This document shows, piece after piece, positions 1 through 7,954 of a DNA stretch of 55,108 nucleotides. Position numbers and translations under genes: made by a program. The stretch lies in assembly GCA_013388895.1 (NCBI GenBank), contig JACAEK010000053.1, positions 1 through 55,108 of the forward strand, in the 5' to 3' direction. The notes beneath the pieces are model-generated. The model saw only the letters and a program-made list of their open reading frames with translations. It ran no database searches and had not been told where the DNA came from. Position 1 is the stretch's first letter. Every line of letters starts with the position of its first letter. The stretch comes from Candidatus Bathyarchaeota archaeon. Its GTDB lineage: Archaea > Thermoproteota > Bathyarchaeia > Bathyarchaeales > Bathycorpusculaceae.

Positions 1-29
1 AGCTTATACCCAGACTGAGCTAGAGACCC
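1..29 (-). tRNA. possible 5' fragment of a tRNA, cut by the left edge
   Basis: Read on the minus strand from position 29, the sequence begins GGGTCTC-TA-GCTCAGTCTGGG, which fits an acceptor strand, the U8-A9 type linker and a D-arm with the conserved AG..GG. The D-stem can pair at three of four positions; 13-22 would be mismatched. The anticodon and T-arm lie outside the window, so the isotype cannot be given and chance similarity is not excluded. Confidence 0.38.
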
Positions 30-190
30 AGCCAAGACCTCGCCGTCAGCAAGATTTGTGGAGCACCCGAAGCTCTTTATGAAAACGCGCATAATTCTCC
101 ATCGCAGTCCATTTAATGCTTTAATAAGGAATAAAAACATAAGGGTTGCTGAAAACCAGAATTAACAATTTTATGACATAGCCTTTGATA

Positions 191-250
191 AACTTTATAA
201 GGGCATGAACTAACATGTTTGCTACATATTTGTGACATGTTATATAGAAG
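191..250 (+). promoter_or_regulatory. promoter/operator region of the RHH-ftsZ operon
   Basis: Two identical ACATGT palindromes lie at 213-218 and 235-240, 22 bp apart (two helical turns). The second abuts a TATA-like GTTATATAG at 239-247. A further TATA-like CTTTATAAGG lies near 193-202. The RHH protein encoded just downstream is the kind of dimeric protein that binds short palindromes, so autoregulation is a reasonable inference; no binding is shown here. Confidence 0.45.
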
Positions 251-299
251 TATAACCTCTACACATATTTCTTTTAATCCTCGTGGAGGAGAAAGCGAA

Positions 300-455
300 A
301 TGAAATTAATAACTCTATATTTGCCTGAACCGTATATAAAACTGTTGGATCAGCTTGTTACTGAGAGGTTTTATCCGAACAGAGCAGAAGCAATTCGCGT
401 ATCTATCCGCGATTTGATAAATGAAGAAGTTGTAAGGAGTAAAGTTGTTGGCTAA
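300..455 (+). CDS. ribbon-helix-helix regulator next to ftsZ (CdrS-like)
   Basis: A 51-residue protein with the RHH/CopG pattern: a first strand with KLITLYLPEPYI, helix one around LLDQLVTERFYPNRAEAI, helix two RVSIRDLINEEV. The ATG at 300 is preceded by a strong GGAGGAG at 286-292; an open frame reaches upstream to 219 but has no such site. The stop at 453-455 overlaps the first codons of ftsZ, so the two are translationally coupled. In haloarchaea a small RHH protein (CdrS) encoded beside ftsZ2 controls cell-division genes. Its position and size make this a likely counterpart, but homology to CdrS itself is inferred from context. Confidence 0.85.
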   Translation: MKLITLYLPEPYIKLLDQLVTERFYPNRAEAIRVSIRDLINEEVVRSKVVG

Positions 456-1569
456 AATGCACCATGCAACATTGCCCTCGGTTAAGTATTCTTGGGGCAA
501 CACTGAAGCCGAAGAGCTTCCGCCATCTGCCACATGTCACATAGCCATCATCGGCGTTGGAGGAGCAGGCAACAACACAGTAACGAGGCTAACGGAAATG
601 GGCATAAAACATGCAGAATGCATAGCGATAAACACAGATACAGTGCATTTACGTGCATCAAAAGCGCATAAGAAAATTTTGATAGGTGAAAAGCTCACCA
701 AAGGTTTGGGAGTAGGCGGCGACCCTCAGCTAGGTAGAGCAGCCATTAGTGAATCTCGAAAGCGTGTTGAGGATTTGCTTTCTGGCATGGATATGATTTT
801 CATAACAACTGGATTAGGGGGTGGAACAGGCACAGGCGCAGCGCCAGTCATTGCAGAAATCGCGAGGCAAAAGGGCGCAATAACAGTGGGCGTGGTGACC
901 ACGCCTTTCCGCATTGAAAAAGGTCGAATACAATATGCGACTATGGCTTTGAATGAAATGCGTAGGCAATGCGACACCGTGGTGGTGATTGACAACAACA
1001 AGCTTATGCAACTTGTTCCGCAGCTGCCAATAAACGAGGCATTTAAAGTTGCAGACCAGGTTTTGGCAAACATGATTAAAGGCATTGTTGAGACAATTTC
1101 AGCACCAAGTTTGGTAAACTTGGATTTTGCAGATTTCCGAACTATCGTTAAAAGAGGCGGAGTAGCAGTCATAGGCGTAGGTGAATCAGACGCTCCTAAC
1201 AGAGCGGAAGAAGCTGTGCGTAACGCTCTCAGGAGTCCCTTATTGAATGTGGATTATGCCGGCGCAACTGGAGCTTTGATTCATGTTATAGGCGATTCGC
1301 AGATGACTATTGAAGAGGCAAATCGTGTAGGAGAAATTGTTACCGAGATGATGCATGATGATGCTTTGGTTATTTGGGGTGCAAGGGTAAACCCTGAGCA
1401 GAATGGCAAACTAAAAGTGACTCTTGTGATGACAGGAATAAATTCGCCACATTTAACAAACGGATTAGGAACAATTGCACCAAAACTCTTCAATCTCGAA
1501 CAATGCACTGAACCAGAAAAACCCATAAACCTAACGCTAAACCTATACCAAATAGAAAACTTCCAATAA
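445..1569 (+). CDS. ftsZ: cell division GTPase FtsZ
   Basis: A tubulin-fold GTPase that assembles the division ring under the membrane. It shows the N-terminal nucleotide-binding GVGGAGNNTVTRL, the tubulin signature GLGGGTGTGAAPV near residues 123-135, and the T7-region sequence NLDFADFRTIV. Length (374 residues) is normal for archaeal FtsZ. The start is TTG at 445 (or 448), set by AAGGAG at 434-439; the ATG at 457 is too far from that site. The tail ends NLYQIENFQ and lacks an obvious bacterial-type C-terminal peptide. It is co-transcribed with the RHH gene just upstream. Whether it belongs to the FtsZ1 or FtsZ2 group cannot be decided by eye. Confidence 0.97.
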   Translation: MLAKMHHATLPSVKYSWGNTEAEELPPSATCHIAIIGVGGAGNNTVTRLTEMGIKHAECIAINTDTVHLRASKAHKKILIGEKLTKGLGVGGDPQLGRAAISESRKRVEDLLSGMDMIFITTGLGGGTGTGAAPVIAEIARQKGAITVGVVTTPFRIEKGRIQYATMALNEMRRQCDTVVVIDNNKLMQLVPQLPINEAFKVADQVLANMIKGIVETISAPSLVNLDFADFRTIVKRGGVAVIGVGESDAPNRAEEAVRNALRSPLLNVDYAGATGALIHVIGDSQMTIEEANRVGEIVTEMMHDDALVIWGARVNPEQNGKLKVTLVMTGINSPHLTNGLGTIAPKLFNLEQCTEPEKPINLTLNLYQIENFQ

Positions 1570-1574
1570 ATTTC

Positions 1575-1622
1575 CCTACTTTGTTTAACAAATAAGAAAA
1601 ATTTCTGTTTAACAAAACTAGA
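1575..1622. repeat. dispersed intergenic repeat, copy 1 (3' of ftsZ)
   Basis: About 47 bp containing two dyads, TTTGTTTAACAAA (1580-1592) and TGTTTAACA within 1606-1616, and ending ACAAAACTAGA. An almost identical element lies inverted at 34685-34730 behind mdh. The T-rich, self-complementary content could act as a terminator or protein-binding site. Confidence 0.7.
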
Positions 1623-1649
1623 CAAGCGTGGCTCATTTAATATTGTATT

Positions 1650-2291
1650 CTAGAATCTCTTTTTAAGTGCCAGCAATTCACGTTTTAGTCTCGTTCTTAT
1701 GGGTATTGCGCTGCCAAAAGGTTGGCACATTCCCTCGCTTATTGCCTTAACTATGTCATCTACTTCAAGCTCAGCATCAATGAGGGTGTAGGCATAACCT
1801 ATTTCTGGTCCGTAATGGGCGTCGCTTCCAGCCACGCTTGCAACTCCAAGCTTCGAAGCGATTCGTTGACTGCTTTTTACTGAATGATCAAACGGAAGGA
1901 CTGACGCATTAATCACTTCGACGGCATCAAACTTTGAATTTGCATAATTCCTTAGTTTTCCCTTTAGAAAAGCTGTGGGGTGGCAAGCTATTGCTATTCC
2001 TCCAGCTTTATGAATCCTCTCCACAGTTTCGTCGGTAGTCAGTTTCTGAGGAACGGCTTCTTGAAGACCAAGTCCCAAAACGTGCCCATTTGAGCATTCA
2101 ATTTCTATTCCAGGAATTATAAAAAAGTCTTTTTCTTTTGCTATTTTCAATGCGCTGTCTATTCTGCCGTGGTCTGTTATGGCAACACCGTCTAAATCAC
2201 GTTTCTTTGCGTACAAAACGAGTTCATCTGGCGTTATCAAAGAATCAGGAGAGTAACAAGTGTGGACATGCAGGTCTATCTTGAGCGTCAA
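1650..2291 (-). CDS. PHP-domain metal-dependent phosphoesterase
   Basis: A 213-residue single-domain PHP protein. The family motif DLHVHTCYSPDS is at residues 6-17, followed by GVAITDHGRIDSA, the PGIEIEC segment, CHPTA and a late GSDAHYG; these histidines and acids form the usual metal-binding site. PHP enzymes hydrolyse phosphoesters such as histidinol phosphate or nucleoside 3',5'-bisphosphates; the substrate is not evident here. The start is TTG at 2291, 23 bases after the MetRS stop, so it is likely in the metG operon. The C-terminus is basic (LKRELLALKKRF). Confidence 0.85.
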   Translation of the reverse strand: MTLKIDLHVHTCYSPDSLITPDELVLYAKKRDLDGVAITDHGRIDSALKIAKEKDFFIIPGIEIECSNGHVLGLGLQEAVPQKLTTDETVERIHKAGGIAIACHPTAFLKGKLRNYANSKFDAVEVINASVLPFDHSVKSSQRIASKLGVASVAGSDAHYGPEIGYAYTLIDAELEVDDIVKAISEGMCQPFGSAIPIRTRLKRELLALKKRF

Positions 2292-2314
2292 AGTACCACA
2301 ACCATAAGAAACGC

Positions 2315-4015
2315 TTAGGCTTCCTTTGCGAGTTTTTCTCCAATTTTTTCCAGCATTTCGTCAAGCTCTTTTTCATTTGCCTCTATTTTCTGGAACAAGG
2401 GCTTCGCTTTCGCTATTTCGTGGTTGGGTGGCAAAGGTGTCAGTGCTTCGGTCCATCTTTGCTTGTGAACGGTTCCATTAGAGTTGAGAGTCTTCCAGAG
2501 TTCTTCGGCGGCAGAAGGAATGAAAGGCGCTGAGACTATTGCTAATGCTTTAACAATTAGTGCTGCTACGTAAATGACGTTTGCTGCTTTGGCTTTGTCT
2601 TTTTTTATTAGGTTCCACGGTTCTTTCTCGTTGAGATATTGATTGCCCACACGAGCTATGCCTATCACTTCATTTGAGGCTGACTGCAGTTTGCAGTCTT
2701 CGATTTCCTTTGCTGTTGCATCCACTTTTTCTTTTAAGGTTTCTAGGATTCGCTTATCTTCTTCGCTTAAGTCTTCTGGCTTTGGAACTTGGCTGTCAAA
2801 TTGGCTGTTTATAAATTTTAGAGTGCGGTGTATGAAATTGCCAAACGTATCGTTCAAGTCAGCATTAATTTTCTCTATGAACATCGTCCAAGAAAAGTTG
2901 GAATCTTTTGTTTCCGGTCTCGTTGCCATAATGAAGTAGCGCCAATAGTCTGGAGAGAAAAGCTCGAGAGCCTCATCTAACCATATGCCTATTCTTCGGC
3001 TTTTCGATGCTCTTTCGCCTTTGAATTGCAGAAACTCGGTTGCTGAAACATTCCAGGGCAGATTATAGCCTTCGCCAGAAGCTAACAGCATAGCAGGGAA
3101 GATTATTGTGTGGAATGGAATGTTGTCTTTCCCAATGAAGTAGAAGGATTTGGCATTTTTGTTGAACCAGAAATCTTTCCATTTGTCTGGCTCTTTGTGG
3201 TTTTTGTAGTATTCGATGGTTGCAGATACGTATCCAAGCACATTTTCAAACCAGACATAGAAAGTTTTTCCTTCTGCTTCTGGATAGGGCGCTGGGATTC
3301 CCCATTCGACGTCTCTTGTTACTGCTCTGGGTTTCAGCTCTTCTTCTTTTACTATGTTTAAGCTGAAGTTTTTGGTGCTTGCTGAAAACTGTTTATTATC
3401 GCTAATGTATGTGGCAAGTTTATCGGATAGCTTTGGCAAGTCAAAATACCATTGCCTAGTCTTTTTAAAGATTGGTTTGCTTTTGCATATGACACAGTAA
3501 GGTTCAATTAGCAATGTTGGTTCCAACAGTCTTCCGCATATTTCGCATTGGTCGCCTCGGGCTGCTTCATAACCGCAGTAGGGGCATTTGCCTTCAACGA
3601 ATCTGTCTGGTAAAAAGCGTTTATCCTTTTCGCAGTAGAGCATTTCTGTTTCTTGGGTGAAGATGTACCCATTGTCGTAGATTTTTCTGTGAAGATTTTG
3701 TACGAATTCAATGTGTACTTGATTTTCTGTTCTTGTGTAGTTGTCGAAGGAAAAATTCCACTGTTTGAATAATCTTACTACTTTTGCGTGAATTCTATCT
3801 GTTAACTGTTTAGGCGTGATGCCTTGTTTGATGGCTTCAACTTCTATTGGTGTTCCATGTTCGTCTGAACCGCTCACCATGAGCACGTCTTCGCCCTTCA
3901 AACGGTAGTATCTAGCCACGACGTCAGCGGACAATACTTGTACAAGTGTGCCTAGATGTGGAAGATAGTTAACGTATGGCCATGCGCATGCGACTAAGAC
4001 TTTTCCGAGTTTCAC
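2315..4015 (-). CDS. metG: methionyl-tRNA synthetase
   Basis: Class I aminoacyl-tRNA synthetase charging tRNA-Met. The class I motif is PHLGT, as in crenarchaeal-type enzymes, followed by SGSDEHGTPIEVEA. A connective-peptide region has two zinc knuckles (CPYC/CEIC and further CVIC cysteines), and the KMSKS equivalent is ERASKSRRIGIW. An anticodon-binding helical domain follows. There is no EMAP/Trbp111-type C-terminal extension, so dimerisation or a separate tRNA-binding protein would be needed. A GGAGGTG lies just before a GTG at 4015; an in-frame ATG at 4045 adds ten residues without a comparable ribosome site. The PHP gene follows after 23 bases. Confidence 0.97.
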   Translation of the reverse strand: MKLGKVLVACAWPYVNYLPHLGTLVQVLSADVVARYYRLKGEDVLMVSGSDEHGTPIEVEAIKQGITPKQLTDRIHAKVVRLFKQWNFSFDNYTRTENQVHIEFVQNLHRKIYDNGYIFTQETEMLYCEKDKRFLPDRFVEGKCPYCGYEAARGDQCEICGRLLEPTLLIEPYCVICKSKPIFKKTRQWYFDLPKLSDKLATYISDNKQFSASTKNFSLNIVKEEELKPRAVTRDVEWGIPAPYPEAEGKTFYVWFENVLGYVSATIEYYKNHKEPDKWKDFWFNKNAKSFYFIGKDNIPFHTIIFPAMLLASGEGYNLPWNVSATEFLQFKGERASKSRRIGIWLDEALELFSPDYWRYFIMATRPETKDSNFSWTMFIEKINADLNDTFGNFIHRTLKFINSQFDSQVPKPEDLSEEDKRILETLKEKVDATAKEIEDCKLQSASNEVIGIARVGNQYLNEKEPWNLIKKDKAKAANVIYVAALIVKALAIVSAPFIPSAAEELWKTLNSNGTVHKQRWTEALTPLPPNHEIAKAKPLFQKIEANEKELDEMLEKIGEKLAKEA

Positions 4016-4100
4016 GGCACCTCCGATATTTACGATTAACAGCAAATAGAGATTCTATTACTTAAATGAAATGGAAAAATAAAGGGAAAGGGTTTTTGGT

Positions 4101-4679
4101 TTACTCTGTTTTCTGTTCTGCTTTCCATGATACTTGCGGTCTGCGCATCGCGAGGAATATTGTTGCGGCTACTATGACTGCGCCTACAATCACTAGCACG
4201 ACTAGAACAGTGAACAAAGTCACAATCTTATCCATGTTCTCAAAGGAGCCATACCATGGTACACTAGCCACGTTCAGTGCAATGTAGTCAGATGGATTTG
4301 GTGTCGAACTGCCGTATGTATAAGTGTATGTAATTGTAACGTATCCTCCTGTTGCTCTACCGTCTGTTGGAATAGTAAACGTGTCAGTGTAGGTCCAGTT
4401 CTGGTCTTTTGTCAAAGCAGCATTTATGTTTTTGATAGTTTTGTTTCCTCCCCAGAGAACGCTATACCATGGATATTCTATGGTAACATTTTTCAACACA
4501 ATGTCCTCTGGACCTAGATTATACACCCAGAATTTCAATGTCACTGTTTCGCCAGGTTTATAATAGGGTTTATCCGTGTATCCGTCGACTTCCACAGTTG
4601 GTGCAGCTTGAGCCAAGGACGCACATGCCAATAGTACCATAATCGTAGCAACTGAGATTGACAGTAATTTCTTTTTCAA
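4101..4679 (-). CDS. secreted, membrane-anchored surface protein
   Basis: About 192 residues. The N-terminus is a signal peptide (basic KKK, then a hydrophobic core ending near LAQA). The body is beta-rich, with the pattern KPGETVTLKFWVYN typical of Ig/CARDB-like surface domains, and carries N-x-T sequons. A single transmembrane helix near the C-terminus (VTLFTVLVVLVIVGAVIVAA) is followed by a short basic tail. The start is ambiguous: GTG at 4688, or TTG at 4679 which is five bases after GGTGA. A TATA-like TTTTAAATATA lies at about 4711-4722. Function is unknown beyond a probable cell-surface role. Confidence 0.75.
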   Translation of the reverse strand: MKKKLLSISVATIMVLLACASLAQAAPTVEVDGYTDKPYYKPGETVTLKFWVYNLGPEDIVLKNVTIEYPWYSVLWGGNKTIKNINAALTKDQNWTYTDTFTIPTDGRATGGYVTITYTYTYGSSTPNPSDYIALNVASVPWYGSFENMDKIVTLFTVLVVLVIVGAVIVAATIFLAMRRPQVSWKAEQKTE

Positions 4680-4791
4680 TTTATTCACCTAACCAGACAG
4701 TTTTAGAGCGATGTATATTTAAAACTTATCATACCGCATCAGACTCAGACCAAAATATTAATTTTATCACCATGAAAAGCCAAGAATCGCC

Positions 4792-6021
4792 CTATTCTAG
4801 CCGATTGCGGTTTTTAAGAACATTTCTAAGAATTTCTCTCATGCAAATGGCAGACGCGCTTGTTCTTATCCCTCTAGAATTGAAATGAGTCAGCGAGGCT
4901 TTAACGCCTTCTTTTCTCAGACTTTCAACAAACGCTCTAACAGGGGGCGATGGCAAATTCAGCTTTTGACAAAATTTATCTACAACATAGTACAAATTTG
5001 GGATTTCAGTTTCACTTTTTATAAGCGCTAACATCTTTCTGATTCTTTCTTTAAGTCTGAGCATTCTTTTTCTAGCCTCGTCCTCCATCACATCACAGAA
5101 TTCGCTATCGAATATTTTCCCAATCCATAATGGTCCAGCAAAACTAAGTTTTGAGTCACATTCGCTACACGTGCCAGAAGTGGAAATTGTTTCTTTTGCG
5201 ATTTCTCTGTGAAAGCAATTAAAGCAATGAAGTATGTACCCAATTTCTTTTATGCTTTCGTCAGCCTTTCTAGCGCCATATCTGATGAGGGCGTAAATTC
5301 GGATGTAGTGGTCTGTGCTGTGGCAGAAAACAACACTTGTGCCCATATCATATTTTGCAGCTGTAGTAGCCAAGCATCCAGCCAAAATCCTCACAGCCAA
5401 TTCATGACAATATTCAGTGCGCAAGGGTTTTCCGCCATATTTTCTAATGCATGCTTTTGGATGAACTCCACATAAAGGCGCCATGTCTGTGGCCGTCAAC
5501 GCCAAAAGTCCACCATCGTGCAAGGCTCTGATGGCAGAGTCCAAATAAGGCACTGGTGAGCCGAAAGGGTCTATGTCTATGACGTCGAATCTTTTGTGAG
5601 GTGCTCCATGACAGCCCAAAAGAGAGTTCGCTTCTTCATTCTTGACCGTAACACGTTCGTCCAGATGGTTCATTTGCACATTGTGTTTTGCAAGCTGGAA
5701 AGCTCTTTCATTAATGTCACTAATCAAAACTTCTTTGACGCCTTTCACCTCTCTGGCGAAACGTATTCCCCTGACTCCGCAGCCAGTTAAGGGTTCGCAC
5801 ACAGAAATTTCGCGGTTAAGCATGCGCTGATAGGCTTGTAAGGCTAACACTGCCATGTCGCGGTTTAACTCCATAACAGGGTTATAAAAAACAGGCGCTT
5901 TCGAAGGAGCATATTCCGAAGGCGACTTAACAAACGCCTTAAGTTTTGGAACAAATATTTTGACTTTGCCTTCTTGCACGATTTCTAATGGAAAATCCGC
6001 TTTGAAAATGTCTTGGCTCAT
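4792..6021 (-). CDS. trm1: tRNA (guanine-26-N2)-dimethyltransferase Trm1
   Basis: SAM-dependent enzyme that dimethylates G26 of tRNA. The Rossmann motif I is GCGVRGIRFA, with acidic motif LISDINERA and the catalytic motif IDPFGSPVPYLDSA. It also has the Trm1-specific TATDMAPLCGVHPKACIRKYG and a zinc-ribbon-like CFNCF...CSECDS segment in the C-terminal half. Length (409) is normal for archaeal Trm1. It is divergent from the NTPase gene at 6106, with an 84-base gap between the two starts. Confidence 0.96.
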   Translation of the reverse strand: MSQDIFKADFPLEIVQEGKVKIFVPKLKAFVKSPSEYAPSKAPVFYNPVMELNRDMAVLALQAYQRMLNREISVCEPLTGCGVRGIRFAREVKGVKEVLISDINERAFQLAKHNVQMNHLDERVTVKNEEANSLLGCHGAPHKRFDVIDIDPFGSPVPYLDSAIRALHDGGLLALTATDMAPLCGVHPKACIRKYGGKPLRTEYCHELAVRILAGCLATTAAKYDMGTSVVFCHSTDHYIRIYALIRYGARKADESIKEIGYILHCFNCFHREIAKETISTSGTCSECDSKLSFAGPLWIGKIFDSEFCDVMEDEARKRMLRLKERIRKMLALIKSETEIPNLYYVVDKFCQKLNLPSPPVRAFVESLRKEGVKASLTHFNSRGIRTSASAICMREILRNVLKNRNRLE

Positions 6022-6105
6022 GTTGTGCTTTCCCAGATTTATGATTGTAAGGAATCGTTAATTAAGACAGTGTTAGACTTTTTGGTTTGTAAAGGGCGAA
6101 ACAAT

Positions 6106-6657
6106 TTGAAAAAGCGCATATTACTTTTAACTGGTAGTCCCGGCGTAGGCAAAACGAGTGTTCTGCGTAAGGTAGTTGCGTCTTTGAAGGCTGAAGGCTA
6201 CAGTGTAGGTGGAATGATAAGCCATGAGGTTCGTTCACATGACACCCGAATTGGATTTGAAATTTTGGATATAAACAACAATAGACGAGGATGGCTTGCC
6301 CATGTTAACCAGAAAGCGGGTCCTCAAGTGGGCAGATACCGCGTGAACATGGAAGACCTTGAAGGCTTAGGCGTTTCCGCTATCGCAGAAGCCACTGAAA
6401 AATATGATATTGTGGCTATTGATGAGATTGGACCGATGGAACTCTTTTCGAAGAATTTTAGGGAAACAGTCACAAAAGCTGTTGACAGTCGAAAACTCGT
6501 TGTTGGCATTATTCATTGGAAGGCTAGAAATAAACTAGTAGATGATGTGAAGAAGCGCGGAGACGTAAAATTATACGTTGTTACATACGAGAACCGCGAT
6601 GATTTACATAGGGTTATAGTGAAAGAAGCCATCGAGTTTCTGAGGCATGTTTTCTAA
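6106..6657 (+). CDS. THEP1-type nucleoside-triphosphatase
   Basis: P-loop NTPase of the THEP1 family (nucleoside-triphosphatase, COG1618). Walker A is TGSPGVGKTSVLRKV close to the N-terminus, then GGMISHEVR, GFEILDI, and Walker B VAIDEIGPMELFS. Family members hydrolyse various NTPs in vitro and have no firm cellular role. The TTG at 6106 gives 183 residues, the usual length, and follows AAAGGGCG. A start at 6013 would add 31 residues and overlap the Trm1 start. Confidence 0.88.
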   Translation: MKKRILLLTGSPGVGKTSVLRKVVASLKAEGYSVGGMISHEVRSHDTRIGFEILDINNNRRGWLAHVNQKAGPQVGRYRVNMEDLEGLGVSAIAEATEKYDIVAIDEIGPMELFSKNFRETVTKAVDSRKLVVGIIHWKARNKLVDDVKKRGDVKLYVVTYENRDDLHRVIVKEAIEFLRHVF

Positions 6658-6734
6658 TTTGTATTTTAAATGTTGATTCTCTTTTCATAAAACAGTTATT
6701 TCAATAGTGGAAACTACATGTCTAGTGAAAATAT

Positions 6735-7208
6735 TTGACTCCATCAAAAGAAGTTGATGAACTCCGCAGTAAAAGGGCACAATTGGAAGAAGAATCGCGC
6801 CAACTAGATGATAAAGAGAAGAATTTGGAAGAACGAGTGCAAATTCTCGAAGAAAAACTGGCTATTCGCGGACTAGAAGATCACAATCAATCCAAGGTGG
6901 ATGCCATTAAGAGCTTGGAAGCGAAAATGAATGAGCTTGAGCAGAAACTGCAAGGTTCACTGTTCCCATTATCTAAAGAGGTTCAACCAGAACCAGAGCC
7001 AGAGTATGAGAAAGAAACTTTCACATCTACAGAAGAATCGCCAAAGGAAGAAGCTGCAGAAACAGCTCCACAAGAACCTGTTGCGGAAGAAGAGCCAGCG
7101 GACGAATACGTAGAAGTAACGCCTATAGAAGACGTTCAAATCCCACAATTCGAAGAAGAGCAAGAAGCTAGAAAACAACACGACAAAAAGAAACGCAAAT
7201 TCTTCTAA
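6735..7208 (+). CDS. coiled-coil protein with acidic low-complexity tail
   Basis: A 157-residue soluble protein. Residues 1-75 are predicted coiled coil by heptad pattern (repeated L/E/K: VDELRSKRAQLEEES...). The next 70 are Glu/Pro/Ala-rich, and the end is strongly basic (KKKRKFF). No enzymatic motif is visible. The start is TTG at 6735; a nearby ATG at 6718 is out of frame and stops at once. The C-terminal basic patch suggests binding to nucleic acid or membrane, but this is only a guess. Confidence 0.65.
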   Translation: MTPSKEVDELRSKRAQLEEESRQLDDKEKNLEERVQILEEKLAIRGLEDHNQSKVDAIKSLEAKMNELEQKLQGSLFPLSKEVQPEPEPEYEKETFTSTEESPKEEAAETAPQEPVAEEEPADEYVEVTPIEDVQIPQFEEEQEARKQHDKKKRKFF

Positions 7209-7221
7209 CCAAAAAACACGC

Positions 7222-7848
7222 TTAATATAATCCCATTAACCTTAGCCCTTCATACACGAAGAATAAAGCAAACAAAATCAGTGCGAACCCTAAAGCTCGA
7301 ATAACGTAAACATAATATTTGCTTCTGATAAAGGATTTAGACTTTTCCACAACCAATACAATGCCTATATTTGACCCGACAAGCAAGCTGTAAAATCCAA
7401 CAAGGAATACTGCTGATGCAGAAATGCCTAACTGAAAGCCTCTGAAAACCATTGGACCGCCGACGAAAAGCCAAAATATGTAGGGATTTGGATTTAGCAT
7501 ATTCACAATAACTGCGCGTTTGAAAGAGCTTTTCGTTTCACCTCTAACTTCTGTTTCTTTTGTTCTTATCTGGAGATTCTCTTTGCCTAGGTAAATGAGG
7601 AAGCAAGCGCCGAATAGCGAGATTATCCCAATAACAAGATTGTGTTCTACTAAATTTGATAATATGAATAAGACAAGCAACACGACTGGTATGTCAGTGA
7701 TAAGAGGAGAAACCGCTACTTTTGCTCCCTCTTTCTTTCCGCGCTTTAAGGTTTCAGAAATAATCAATGCAAAAAGAGGCCCGGGCGATATTCCCGCTGC
7801 TAGACCAAAAACAATTCCAGAAAGCAAGAATTCAAGCTCCTTGAACAT
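7222..7848 (-). CDS. LysE/RhtB family exporter
   Basis: An integral membrane protein of about 208 residues with six predicted hydrophobic segments. The family motif is AAGISPGPLFALIISETL near the N-terminus, followed by the GAKVA and PLITDIP segments and GACFLIYLG. LysE/RhtB proteins export amino acids or related small molecules; the substrate is not evident. The ATG at 7848 is preferred over a TTG three codons upstream; no ribosome site is visible, so a leaderless transcript is possible. It converges with the coiled-coil gene, 13 bases apart. Confidence 0.87.
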   Translation of the reverse strand: MFKELEFLLSGIVFGLAAGISPGPLFALIISETLKRGKKEGAKVAVSPLITDIPVVLLVLFILSNLVEHNLVIGIISLFGACFLIYLGKENLQIRTKETEVRGETKSSFKRAVIVNMLNPNPYIFWLFVGGPMVFRGFQLGISASAVFLVGFYSLLVGSNIGIVLVVEKSKSFIRSKYYVYVIRALGFALILFALFFVYEGLRLMGLY

Positions 7849-7954
7849 ACAAAGCAAATACTAGAATGCAACATATGAAGTTTAGCAAACCCGAGAAGAT
7901 TAGATTCTTAAATGTAGGAATCGCATAGATTATTTCAACCATGGGGAAACGGGC

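Noticed and set aside
58-78. GAGC...GCTC hairpin near the left edge as a terminator
   Set aside because: Short stem with no T-run on either strand at the right distance.
315-533. Antisense frame across the RHH/ftsZ junction
   Set aside because: Overlaps two well-supported genes and has no promoter or ribosome site.
726-1172. Long antisense frame inside ftsZ
   Set aside because: Composition mirrors ftsZ codons and shows no protein-like motif.
6718-6738. ATG-started six-codon frame before the coiled-coil gene
   Set aside because: Out of frame and stops at once; possible frameshift, but the TTG start explains the gene without it.
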